This document shows positions 48,758-58,411 of a stretch of 64,000 nt of DNA, in pieces. Below the pieces are notes generated by a model. The model ran no database searches and was not told the DNA's origin. It saw only the letters and a list, made by a program, of their open reading frames with translations. Numbering within the stretch: the first letter of the stretch is position 1; each line of letters starts with the position of its first letter. The DNA is from Sergeia podlipaevii (lineage: Eukaryota > Euglenozoa > Kinetoplastea > Trypanosomatida > Trypanosomatidae). The position numbers were made by a program, and so were the translations under genes. Location of the stretch: the NCBI GenBank assembly GCA_030849805.1, contig JASANZ010002271.1, positions 62,001 through 126,000 on the forward strand, in the 5' to 3' direction.

Positions 48758-51700
48758 ATGGTAGTTCTATCGCAACCACAGGCGGCAGGCCCAGCACGAG
48801 AGTGGCGCACCATCGCAAGTGAATTCAACTGCTTCTGTGTGCAGGAGTTTATAGATGCGGCCGCGATACGCACACAGCGCCTTACTCATCGGCTTCTCAC
48901 CTCCAATCACGCCTCGATAGAAGCCGGGGGCAACCTGTCCCAGTCACCCTCCTCTTCCCCCTCGTCTACTGTCAATCGCGACACCTCGGGAACGACGACG
49001 GAGACCAACGACGCGTTTCGCGTTATCTACTCTATCGATCCCACTGACTTTTCTGCAGCGGAGGGCTCTTCTGAAGGCACGGAACGAACCGATTCATCTG
49101 GCAGCAGCAGCAGCAACAGCAAGAGCGGTGACGGCGGAAAGAGTGCTACGTCGAAGAGCATCTTGGCCACAGCACCCACGCTCAGTGAAATCCTTGCGGA
49201 TTGGGGTCGCATTCTAGCTGCGTGGGCTGATGTGAAGCACATCACCGCACCATCCGCCTCCCCAATATCGACTAAAAGCTCTGGGCAGCTATCTGCATCT
49301 GCAGGTACAACCAATCCAACTGCAAGGTCCTCTGCGTCGCTGCCACGAATGCAGTGCGCGCTCACCCGCAAGGAATGGGACCCCGTGTACGAACACATCC
49401 AGCGGGCACGATCGTCCACCGCACAAGGAGCAGCAGCGGCAGGCGGAAGCGACGGCAGTAGTGGTGGTGGTGGTGGTGGTGGTAAGAAGAAAAATGTTCA
49501 GCTAAACGCGCAACTGTTAGCATCGGGAAACCCAGCTGCGATGGCGCCTGCAGCAGCCACTGCGGCAGTGGCCGACTCGCAGACCACCTCCTTTTTTCAT
49601 CGGCGCCAGCTGTCAGCCAGCCTGCCGCCACGCTCTGCCGCACCGGCCAGTCTCACCGGACCGGCACCTGCGATCAGTCCTTTCACTTCCTCTAGTCTGC
49701 AGCCCGGAAATAGCAACATTCAGGGCGACAGAGCACGCGGCTGGGTAGGCAACAGGAGTAGTAGTCATACCATTGCAAGTGCTGGCACGGTGGCCCACTC
49801 GTCTGCCTCGCCTCCTGCGCGCCCAGCATCGCAACAATGTGATATGCTTTACTATAGCAGCGCTAGTGTGCAACCCCAGTGGCACTTTGCCTCCCCTCGT
49901 CTTGACGTGTACGAGGTACTCACACTGCGACTCTATGACTTGCTTACCTGGCGTGACCCTCAGCAGACGCTCTGCCTACTTCTCTTCTACTGGCTTGGCG
50001 GTCGCCTGTGCTACCAGAGCACGGCATGGCTACAAGGGTGGATGGTGGTGGTGGTGGCCACGCTTGCCATGGCTGCCCCGCTCACGGCTGCTCAGCTGCA
50101 CCGATACGGCGGTGAAGGGGAAGGAGACGCGGATGAGGCAAAGTTGTGGGCTGTGCAACGGCTCTGCGGGAAGTGGCTCCTTCGGCCTCTGTGGGGTCGA
50201 GGGAAGCGTGTTAGCGCGACCACAGCAGGAAAGATCGCCGGCGGTGGTAGCACAACTGGAAGTTTCGCAATACGTGGTGGTAGCGGCGCCGCAGAAACAG
50301 AGGCGGGGGAAACGCAGTCGCTCCTTTCACTTCTTCTTAGCTTTTGTCAGACACGCTTATTTGCGTTGGGTGTGTGCCCGTTCCTCCTCAACGCCATTCT
50401 AGCTCTGCTTTTTCCTCCCAACGTTTTGAACGACGCCAACGGGGCCTTCCATCTCACAGCGACGATGGGGCACCTCATTGGTGTCTGGCTTGCCCCCGCG
50501 CTTGCCCTTGCTGTTATCGCTCTTGGCGTGCGTGCAGTGCTTGCATCGGAGCAAACCCGTCTCTCCGCAATGCTTGGCTTTGCTGACCGAACGCACACAC
50601 TTGTCGTGATGGCAGTGCGGCAGCAGCTGTGGCAGCTGGCTCACCCGCACCTGCACGATGAGCACTACCGATACACCAGCCCCTCACTCACAGAGGCCGA
50701 GATACGCCTTGAAGAGCATTTGACCAATTATGGCGCACCGTTTGCCAGCACACTGGTACAGCCGCTGCGTCTCTGGAATAGCGCCACTGAGGCATGGGGG
50801 AAGAAGTGGGTGAGGGATGGACTTACCTGCGAGGCGCTATACAGTCCAAGTGGTAACACCATCATTGGCGCTCGCTACACAATCAACGTCCCAAATGCCA
50901 ACATCGGCACGCTACAAGCCATTCTTCTTGACGGCTCCAGCATGCAAGGCGGAGGTAGTGAACTGAGTACGCTAGCCTTTCAGTGGAACCCATCAGTGCG
51001 GCAGCGCACGGTGCTCCGTCACTTGGATCATAACCTGCGCATCGTGCGAACACGTCTCAGTACGCTCGAGTGGGGCTGCGAGCCTGTGGAAGCGATTCAA
51101 TTTGAGTGCCCTGCTGCGGTGCTGACGGCTGAGCAACAAGCCGCGCTGCGCATTCGATTCCCTGTCGCTGCAACTGCTGGTGTTGTGGGCCAGGGTTCGC
51201 GGAGTGGAACTGGTGGTGACATGATGCGACCGTCGTCGCTGCGGGTGATGGTGCAAGCAGCAGTGCCACTTCCAGAGGAGCTGGACAGTGAGCATGTCAC
51301 CGGGGTGCAGGGCAGCTTGACTAGCGCTGCTGCTGAGGACACAGAAGGCGCCATGTACACACTTGACGAGGACATCACCCACAGGAAAGAAGAGGACAGG
51401 GAGGATAACGATTTTGTCACCTATGAGCGCGTTAAGCTGACTAGCTGCATTATTGGCATTGAAGAGGAAGATGGCTCTCTCACTCTTGGCTTTGTGTTTA
51501 CAACGCCTGACATTGACAAGATATGCGGCCCGCAGTGGACAGACGTGATGTTGGTGGAGAAGGGCAACAAAGTCAGAACGATCGCGGGGTGGCTGCGCGA
51601 GTTTGGACCCCAGCAGGACACAGTGGCGGTATACCGAAACGAGAAGGGATTTCAGCCCCTCCTAGAACGCGAGGATCGCACCAATAAGCCATCTAGCAAG

Positions 51701-52783
51701 CCGCAAACGAAGAAAGTGCAATCGGTCAGCGCCGCTGCCGCTATCACGACGGAGGAGAGCGAGGAAGAGAGCAAGTCGCCGGTAGCGAAGACGCTGAAGC
51801 GCGGCCCATCGATGCTGCGGGATGCGCAGACGCCATCCATTTGTCGTCGCTTTATTGCCGATCTGCTGGCGCGTCGGTCGTGGAAGCGTGAAGTTGTCGA
51901 GAATCTGAATCCCGCTAGAAGCCTGCGGAATGTGCGTCTCTTCACTGCATCAGTGGAAGGTTCCAAGGCTAAGGTCCTGAAGATGGAGCTCTTTGTGCCT
52001 CACGCCACGCTTTCCGTCGCGGTTGCCGCTGTTCAAACCGAGGCCTTCCTGCCACTGGCTGGGTCGACTGTGGGCTATTCTACCGCTGTTGGAGCGGTGC
52101 ATGCAGTGGAGGTGATGGTGAAGGGGCAAAGCAGGCGGGAGCAGCGAGCGGTCATGGAAAGCCAGAGTATCGCAGCAGAGCTCGAGAACTCAGAGGCGGC
52201 GGAGGACGCGGCGGTCCTTGTCAGCGCCTCTAGCGTCGCCAATCGAGCTTTTGCCCTCATTGCGAAGGAACGGCGTGGTGGTCACACTCTGCGGCACACC
52301 ATCTACACCGCGCCGTCGCTTACCATGAAGCCCCGCGATACGCTTCTCCGCGCCACCCCAGGTCTTTGTCTCACAGCCAAGGACGCTGTGCAGCTGCTGC
52401 TTACCCAAGAAGAATTGTCTCAAGTGCCCGCATTGAAGGACCTTCCTGAGGAGTCGCTCGTGTACATACGGTGCGCGGAGGACGCAAGCGATGTCCTCCC
52501 GACGCTTCCGCACTTCTCTCGTGTACGGATGCCGCTCTGCGGACTGATCTGCTGGGAGGTGCCATCGGGTGCCAGCGACTGGGCCAGCGAGGGCGAGGAG
52601 AGCGAGGCTGGGGTGGTGATCACGATCTGCGTTGCTTCGGACCCGGACGGGTGGTCGCATGCGCGCTGGGTGGATAAGGCGATGAAAGAACAGCTGCAGG
52701 GGTGTGAACAGCTCCTGCACAAGATACAAGTGTATATGGATGAGAGGGGGAGGGGGAGAGGAGCGCAGAATGCATCAGCGTAA
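48758..52783 (+). CDS. Multi-pass membrane protein with two START-like regions
   Basis: 1341 residues. After a Ser/Ala/Gly-rich stretch (about 50-380) come hydrophobic segments at about 403-447 (LLLFYWLGG, then MVVVVATLAMAAPLTAAQL) and 532-600 (LGVCPFLLNAILALLF, and IGVWLAPALALAVIALGVRA), so the middle spans a membrane. Two START-like domains follow. The first (about 675-965) contains AFQWNPSVRQRTVLRHLDHN followed by RIVRTRLS, like the family's EWDPNVxxxxVLxxLDxxTxIVY. The second (about 1045-1330) ends GVVITICVASDPDGWSHARW and VDKAMKEQL, like VTYVxQxDPKGWLPKWLVN. START domains hold a single lipid in a pocket, so lipid sensing or transfer at a membrane contact is a reasonable inference. The two copies are very divergent from each other. 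There is no signal peptide at the N-terminus; the organelle is unknown. Confidence 0.72.
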   Translation: MVVLSQPQAAGPAREWRTIASEFNCFCVQEFIDAAAIRTQRLTHRLLTSNHASIEAGGNLSQSPSSSPSSTVNRDTSGTTTETNDAFRVIYSIDPTDFSAAEGSSEGTERTDSSGSSSSNSKSGDGGKSATSKSILATAPTLSEILADWGRILAAWADVKHITAPSASPISTKSSGQLSASAGTTNPTARSSASLPRMQCALTRKEWDPVYEHIQRARSSTAQGAAAAGGSDGSSGGGGGGGKKKNVQLNAQLLASGNPAAMAPAAATAAVADSQTTSFFHRRQLSASLPPRSAAPASLTGPAPAISPFTSSSLQPGNSNIQGDRARGWVGNRSSSHTIASAGTVAHSSASPPARPASQQCDMLYYSSASVQPQWHFASPRLDVYEVLTLRLYDLLTWRDPQQTLCLLLFYWLGGRLCYQSTAWLQGWMVVVVATLAMAAPLTAAQLHRYGGEGEGDADEAKLWAVQRLCGKWLLRPLWGRGKRVSATTAGKIAGGGSTTGSFAIRGGSGAAETEAGETQSLLSLLLSFCQTRLFALGVCPFLLNAILALLFPPNVLNDANGAFHLTATMGHLIGVWLAPALALAVIALGVRAVLASEQTRLSAMLGFADRTHTLVVMAVRQQLWQLAHPHLHDEHYRYTSPSLTEAEIRLEEHLTNYGAPFASTLVQPLRLWNSATEAWGKKWVRDGLTCEALYSPSGNTIIGARYTINVPNANIGTLQAILLDGSSMQGGGSELSTLAFQWNPSVRQRTVLRHLDHNLRIVRTRLSTLEWGCEPVEAIQFECPAAVLTAEQQAALRIRFPVAATAGVVGQGSRSGTGGDMMRPSSLRVMVQAAVPLPEELDSEHVTGVQGSLTSAAAEDTEGAMYTLDEDITHRKEEDREDNDFVTYERVKLTSCIIGIEEEDGSLTLGFVFTTPDIDKICGPQWTDVMLVEKGNKVRTIAGWLREFGPQQDTVAVYRNEKGFQPLLEREDRTNKPSSKPQTKKVQSVSAAAAITTEESEEESKSPVAKTLKRGPSMLRDAQTPSICRRFIADLLARRSWKREVVENLNPARSLRNVRLFTASVEGSKAKVLKMELFVPHATLSVAVAAVQTEAFLPLAGSTVGYSTAVGAVHAVEVMVKGQSRREQRAVMESQSIAAELENSEAAEDAAVLVSASSVANRAFALIAKERRGGHTLRHTIYTAPSLTMKPRDTLLRATPGLCLTAKDAVQLLLTQEELSQVPALKDLPEESLVYIRCAEDASDVLPTLPHFSRVRMPLCGLICWEVPSGASDWASEGEESEAGVVITICVASDPDGWSHARWVDKAMKEQLQGCEQLLHKIQVYMDERGRGRGAQNASA

Positions 52784-54121
52784 GTGGTCGCACGTCACTG
52801 TAGAGCGTGCGTGTGTATGTATGTATGTATGTGTGTGGTGGAAGAGAAGAGGATAAGGGAAGGCTGAGGAGGTAGGTCTAAGAGTGCGGTCTACGAGGTG
52901 GTGCACTGTTCTGCGTCTTTTATGTGGTTGTTTATTTTCGCTTAAAGGGAAAAAATGTGAATATATAAATGTTTCTCTGCTATGTGAATGGCTGCTTGCA
53001 AGCATATATATATTGTTTGGCATATGCGTTTTTCTTTGGTTACTGATGTTTTCTATGTACATGTATGTCCTTCTTCATTTATCTTCTCGTTCAATTTTTT
53101 TACAGAAACCTTCACATAGGTGCTCTCCTCCCCTTCCTGTTTCTTTCCTTCCTAGATTTATATAAGAAGGGGGGTGTTGAGAGAGAACGGCACAGAGTGT
53201 TTAAACACTTTTGCCATATATTTACACACAAAAATAGTGCGAAGCAGCAGCTCCTTCGTCAGTCACGCTCACAACCAGTTCTTTAGATTTGAGTAGGGAA
53301 ACTGGGGGACAAGTGGGATCAGACGTTCAATGGCGTGCTAGACGTTCCACTTGTCGTATCACTTTTAGTAGTACTTACTTGGCAACCGCCACGGTGCAAT
53401 ATACATATCACGTCTCCTGGGAACCCCTATTGATATTCTCCTGTCTCGTGCGCACAAGCGCGGGGTGGCAGCGCGTGCTGGCTTGCTGGAGCCAGCGACA
53501 GAGACAGCAGCACGCAACAGAGTAACTGAAGAAGAAGGAATATAGATAGCACAAGGGGCCATTGTTTCTCTGATAGGGAAAGGAAGGCAGATAGAGAGAG
53601 AGAGAGAGAGAGATAGAAGGAGGTGGCGCCGCTGTGGGGTTTGTCACGCATAGCGCACCACAGTGAAACGTTAAAGGTGAAAAGGTAAAGTGAGTGGAGA
53701 AGGAGGTTTGCGTAAAACACAAAGCAGCGCTTTCCAGATTTTCCTCAAGCTTTCTTTATATAGTTGCCTTTTTTTTCTATCTTACATTAATTTTATTTAT
53801 TTATTTATTTATTTGTTGCAACGAATTGATTTCGCTTGAGTTCACAAATATTTGTGTGGCAAGTGAACATTGTTTTTTCTTTGTTTTGTTTCATAGAACA
53901 GCATATACACGTTTATTAAATTATATATATATATATTACGTGCTTAAGAGAGAGAGGGGGGTATAGAGCAAGCGTACGTTGTGGTTGTGGGTACTGTTTG
54001 AGATTTATCAAAGCGTACACACTATTTTTTGTGAAGTAAATCCTTGTAAGCAAAAAGTGGTACACACACACGCACACGCACACGTTTTGTGCTTGCCACT
54101 ACGAGTGCATTGCTTGAGCTT
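52784..54121 (+). other. Spacer with a GC-rich island and splice acceptor
   Basis: Bases 53215-53535 are clearly GC-richer than the surrounding spacer but have no ATG-initiated frame of useful length. GTAT (52814-52832), GA (53592-53613) and TTTA (about 53790-53815) repeats are present. A T-rich tract ends TTTCATAG (AG 53895-53896), a good acceptor for the helicase gene. Confidence 0.55.
53478..53497 (+). other. Short perfect hairpin in the GC-rich island
   Basis: GCTGGC and GCCAGC form a 6-bp perfect inverted repeat around an 8-base loop, within the non-coding GC-rich island. It may mark a structured RNA or be chance. Confidence 0.25.
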
Positions 54122-57100
54122 ATGGGCGTTCTTCAACGAGCCTTAGCGCGATACCTACTAGAGTGCAGCCAGTGCGGTACAGTGCCTGCTCCTGCAAGGC
54201 CACTGCCGATTCCGCTCTCGATCACCCGCCTTAGTCTTTCTTTTTCCTTGTCTTCTCATTCTTTTCTCCCCCTTGAATACACTTCCTCATCGTCCTCATC
54301 CTCCGCCGTGGCACTGAGAGCGGATTCCTTGCGTAGGCCTGGGGCTCGCCCTTCACGTGGCCTATGCGCTTCCTTCTCCATACACAGAGCGACAAAACCT
54401 TCGTGCTACAACTTTCGTTCTTGGAAAAGGACCACCACCACCACCAACAACACCATTGCCGCTGCTGCTGGTGTGCTCATCGACAATACGCGGCAGTGTA
54501 GCTCCTTCTCTCTTCCGCTGGAGAGTGGGGGTGGTGATAGCGAGGCCGTGCAGGGCTCCAGTCCCTGCGCGCAGGAGGAAGTGGCATCTCCGTCATGCTC
54601 CACATCGCTCTTAAAAGAGGTGCTAGAGCGGAGACAGCACGTCCCTGTTCCGCAGTGGGCTCGCAAGGCTAAAATTAGACTCAAGAAGGCTGAGGCGGAA
54701 GATGAAGCGCTAGAAGGAGCTGGAGAAGACAGGCGTAGGATCGAAGAGGAGCACAGGCATGATGGCGCGAGAAGTGAGGAAGCCAGAGGAGGAGGAGAAG
54801 AACGAGTAGCTGTACTGCACGAGAAGAGAGGTGTGGAAGAATCACCGGAGGAGCCGTACGTACCTCTACTCGTTCGTTTACAAAGGAAAAAGATGTCACT
54901 TGGAGAAGTGACGAAAGTGGCCACAAAGTTTGACAATATTGAAGTCGAGGAGGTGAAGGAGCCTGTTGGTGTAAACACAGAAGAAGCGGATAGCAGAGAA
55001 GAAGAAGAAGACGGCCTCAGTCCTGCAACTTCTAGAGAAAATGACACCGTTGGCGACGAAGCCGACGCTGGCGTAGTCAACGCTGAAGAAGAAGAAAAAG
55101 AAGAAGAAGAGGCCTTGCAAGAGGTATCATCAGAGGACGGCGCGACCATCCGTGTCTCTGCTTCACTGTCTGCTCTTTTCAGAAGCACCAAGAAACTCAT
55201 CCTGGACCCGGTCCAGTGGCTTGCGCAAGCGGAGAGCGCACCGCTGATGGATGAAGAGACGCTCCGTAATCATATCTCCTCAAGCGCGTTTGGCGCCAAG
55301 CTGTACACGGAGCATTTGGCAGAAGAGGTGGAAGAAGCCAACAGTGCAGCCACAGCAATGATGCTGAATGAGGTGGCTGCAGAGGAAGACGAGGTATGCG
55401 AGGCACACAGCGGAGCGCATGATCGCTCATCAGTGGCAGCAATTGGCGCAGCTGGTGCGGCAATGATGTCCCCTTCAATGATGAATGAAGAAGATATGGA
55501 GCCCCTCACATTACCATCCTCGTCATCGCCGCCTAAAAAAAATGAAAATGAAGAAGAAGAAGAGGAGGAAACCACAGCGAAAGCCAGCGGGGCACCACGA
55601 CTGCCGCGAAGACCCAGCGGAAAGCTTCCAGTGAGTGGCACCGACACACTCATCTACAACGTCTTCACACGGCGTGTGGCGGTGGCTAGCTCGAGCAATA
55701 TTAAATCGCTCCATCTCCTTGGTATCTCTGTGGATGAGGTCTCCCGCGAGCTTCGCATCAACAACCCTGACTCTCTCGTGCTCCTTGCGCAGGAGCTGAG
55801 GGCGAAGCGTTACTCTTGGCCAGCACGCTGGTCTCGCGGGGTTCTCTTTAAGCAGGTGGAGCACATTCTGTGTGATGACAAGGTGGACGATCCCGTGGCG
55901 AAAGTGAAGGCGCTTCTCGAGGCACACTACAGTCGAGTGAAGGGCAGACACAGTACCGGCGTCATCACCGCATCCACCGCGGCGGCTGAAGCCGATGGAA
56001 GTGAGCAGCAGCAGCAGATGTCGCCGAAAGTGGCGGAAGCCACCGATGACACCCTCTTCTCTCTTGCCGACCTCAACGCGGAGCAGCAGGAGGTTGTGCA
56101 CTTTGCTCTTCGAGGATACAACACTTACATTGGTGGTGGCGCGGGGACCGGCAAGTCGGTGCTGTTGCGCGTGCTCAAGCAGCAGCTCATGAAGGAAGGG
56201 TTGTCGGTTGCGGTGACCGGCACGACTGGCATTGCTGGATGCCACATTGGTGGCTGCACACTTCACCACTGCTTCGGGATCAACATTCTCGGTGAGTTCA
56301 CGCGCCGCAAGGAGCTCTCCGCGTATGATGTCATCATCATCGATGAGGTCTCCATGCTTTCACGCGAGCTGCTTGAGTCACTTGAGCGCCACCTGCGACG
56401 CGCCAACGGAGTGGACTTACCTTTTGGAGGAGTGCAGGTCATATTGTGTGGAGATTTCATGCAACTTGGCGCCATCGCGTCTGAGCCGCTCGTTGCCTCG
56501 CAAGTGTTTCGCAGCAACTTCGCCATGTTCAAGCTCACCACTGTTGTTCGCCACAACACTGACGCACGCTTTGCGGATCAGCTCCAGATGCTGCGTCGAG
56601 GGCAAGTGCCAGCAAACCTGCAAGACACTGTTCAGTTTTTGACGACTGAGGGACTTGTGCTGGCCAAACAGCAGGCGAAGGCGTTGCGTGAGCGACAGCA
56701 AGAGCAGTTGAAGGTCATCCTCCATGGTGCTGGGGCGTCACAGCAGCAGCTAGACGGTGAAACGCAGAACAATAATAGTGATAGCCAGATGATATCAGAT
56801 GAAATGGCAAGAGAGCAAGAGAGGGCCTCATCCACTGACATTGTGTCCCCTTTTTGTCTTCCTTCTCTAAAGGGAGCAGCAGCAATGGCGGAGAATACCA
56901 CGGGTATAACAGCAGCGGACGCGTACATTGAAGGAGCGGTGAACCTTCTTCCAACTAATAAACAAGTCGATGAAACGAACCAGCGGGAGCTGGCGAAGTT
57001 GTCTGGCGATGCCTCTACCTTCCCAGCGCAGCTGCTCTCACCAGTACTCATGGGGAGCTGGTCCCCTACGTACGTGTTACGCATGATGGAGCCTAGCAAG

Positions 57101-58279
57101 GTGAACACACGCAGGCTGTCGCTTGAGCTGGAGCACTTTGTGACCTCTTTCTTTTCACGAAAGAGAGCCGGTGATTCTTCTTCTGAGGCGGAAGCTGCAT
57201 CGTCCTCCGCGTCCTCGGCGTGGTGGGCCTCGTCCGTGGTACTGGGAAGCAAGAATATTGCTCTCTACCCACTCTTCGTGGACGCTCTCGCATTCCGCGT
57301 GCGGGTGCCGGCCGAGTTTGATGAAGCCACCGCCAGTACATTTCTGGTACACTTAAATGGGCTCAATGACTTCCTCGAGGCTGCGCAGTTGGGGGTCTGC
57401 GTGCGGGATACGATCCTGAGTGCAGAAGGGCTGCAGTCAGAGTCGGACGAGTTCGCTCTGGAGACGTACGCTGCGCACTCCCCAATGGCGCGGCCGATCA
57501 CCTTGAAGGTTGGAGCTCGCGTAATGCTCAGAGTCAACCTCGCTCCAGGACTCGTGAATGGTAGTCTCGGTACTGTTGTCGGGTTTCGGCGCTTGACCAT
57601 GGATAACCTACCACGGTACATCATGGGGAACGCACAGCGTGAGGAGAGTGTGCGGAGCTACATGGACTTTCTCACTTACGAGCATGGCTTCCAAACGCCG
57701 CTAGTGCCGGAGGTCGACTTTGGTGGCGGACGAGTTGAGATGGTACCCCCCAGCACATTCTACGTTGGGGGTCTCTCTAACACACATCACTACAGTCTTG
57801 GTATCGTTGCGCTGCCTCTCTCGCTCGCGTACGCGTTCACCGTGCACAAGGTGCAGGGTCTGACGCTGGTGGGCCGTGTGCATCTGGAACTGTCCCGCAT
57901 GTGGCCCTGCGAGCATCTGCTCTACGTTGCCATGAGCCGCGTGCGAAACCCTGAGCAGTTGAGTATCTCTAACTTCAGCAGCAAGTTGGTGTGTGTCGCC
58001 TCTGACTGCTTGCTTTATGATGACAGCTTGCCGAATGTGTGGAAGGTGAAGGTGCTGCCACATTTTATTCCTGCGACGTGGAAGCGATCTCCAGAGCGGC
58101 GCAAGCGAGTCCTGCGCAAGAAACAAGTAGAGGCGTGGCAACGTAAGAAGAAGGAGGCACTAAAGCAGCAAGAGCGGCGCAGCGCGGCGGCAATGGACGC
58201 GGAAATACGCCATCTGCAGGAGCAGCACTTGAAGTTGCTTCGCCTCGTGCAGTCAGAAGGGGTGAAGAAAAGTCCGTAA
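54122..58279 (+). CDS. PIF1-family DNA helicase, probably mitochondrial
   Basis: 1385 residues from ATG 54122; the frame is open 11 codons further to a GTG. The N-terminus is rich in Arg, Ser and Leu with almost no acidic residues up to about 130, as in mitochondrial presequences. A Glu-rich, partly coiled region follows (about 195-370). Helicase motifs: LNAEQQEVVHFAL; GGGAGTGKS (Walker A Lys 678); TGTTGIAGCHIGG; VIIIDEVSM (Walker B Asp 741); VILCGDFMQLGAI; AYAFTVHKVQGLTL (motif V); LLYVAMSRVRNPEQLS (motif VI). All are intact. A Gln/Ser-rich insertion (near 855-940) precedes NLLPTN, which the next helicase lacks. PIF1 enzymes unwind DNA 5' to 3'. Trypanosomatids have many, most acting on kinetoplast DNA. 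It shares near-identical DNA with its neighbour over motifs V-VI. Confidence 0.93.
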   Translation: MGVLQRALARYLLECSQCGTVPAPARPLPIPLSITRLSLSFSLSSHSFLPLEYTSSSSSSSAVALRADSLRRPGARPSRGLCASFSIHRATKPSCYNFRSWKRTTTTTNNTIAAAAGVLIDNTRQCSSFSLPLESGGGDSEAVQGSSPCAQEEVASPSCSTSLLKEVLERRQHVPVPQWARKAKIRLKKAEAEDEALEGAGEDRRRIEEEHRHDGARSEEARGGGEERVAVLHEKRGVEESPEEPYVPLLVRLQRKKMSLGEVTKVATKFDNIEVEEVKEPVGVNTEEADSREEEEDGLSPATSRENDTVGDEADAGVVNAEEEEKEEEEALQEVSSEDGATIRVSASLSALFRSTKKLILDPVQWLAQAESAPLMDEETLRNHISSSAFGAKLYTEHLAEEVEEANSAATAMMLNEVAAEEDEVCEAHSGAHDRSSVAAIGAAGAAMMSPSMMNEEDMEPLTLPSSSSPPKKNENEEEEEEETTAKASGAPRLPRRPSGKLPVSGTDTLIYNVFTRRVAVASSSNIKSLHLLGISVDEVSRELRINNPDSLVLLAQELRAKRYSWPARWSRGVLFKQVEHILCDDKVDDPVAKVKALLEAHYSRVKGRHSTGVITASTAAAEADGSEQQQQMSPKVAEATDDTLFSLADLNAEQQEVVHFALRGYNTYIGGGAGTGKSVLLRVLKQQLMKEGLSVAVTGTTGIAGCHIGGCTLHHCFGINILGEFTRRKELSAYDVIIIDEVSMLSRELLESLERHLRRANGVDLPFGGVQVILCGDFMQLGAIASEPLVASQVFRSNFAMFKLTTVVRHNTDARFADQLQMLRRGQVPANLQDTVQFLTTEGLVLAKQQAKALRERQQEQLKVILHGAGASQQQLDGETQNNNSDSQMISDEMAREQERASSTDIVSPFCLPSLKGAAAMAENTTGITAADAYIEGAVNLLPTNKQVDETNQRELAKLSGDASTFPAQLLSPVLMGSWSPTYVLRMMEPSKVNTRRLSLELEHFVTSFFSRKRAGDSSSEAEAASSSASSAWWASSVVLGSKNIALYPLFVDALAFRVRVPAEFDEATASTFLVHLNGLNDFLEAAQLGVCVRDTILSAEGLQSESDEFALETYAAHSPMARPITLKVGARVMLRVNLAPGLVNGSLGTVVGFRRLTMDNLPRYIMGNAQREESVRSYMDFLTYEHGFQTPLVPEVDFGGGRVEMVPPSTFYVGGLSNTHHYSLGIVALPLSLAYAFTVHKVQGLTLVGRVHLELSRMWPCEHLLYVAMSRVRNPEQLSISNFSSKLVCVASDCLLYDDSLPNVWKVKVLPHFIPATWKRSPERRKRVLRKKQVEAWQRKKKEALKQQERRSAAAMDAEIRHLQEQHLKLLRLVQSEGVKKSP
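57806..57966 (+). repeat. 161-bp tract near-identical to 62459-62619
   Basis: Base-by-base comparison at a constant offset of 4653 gives three differences (57826, 57835 and 57955); 57836-57954 (119 bases) is identical. The tract encodes motif V through motif VI of the helicase. The DNA on either side is clearly diverged. Confidence 0.95.
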
Positions 58280-58372
58280 TTGCGTTACTACATTGAATGT
58301 TGTTGTTGCTGCTTATTGCTTTTTATTGTGATCTCGAAAAGTTCTGGATGGGGCTGAATAGTCTTTCTTTCT

Positions 58373-58411
<39 letters not shown>

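Noticed and set aside
53289..53525. 78-codon + frame in the GC-rich island
   Set aside because: It starts only with TTG, contains no ATG, and shows no recognisable motif. I kept the island as a finding but not as a CDS.
54406..55200. Reverse-strand Ser-rich frame of 264 codons
   Set aside because: It is the complement of the Glu-rich region of the first helicase; GAA/GAG codons read backwards give Ser/Leu/Phe runs.
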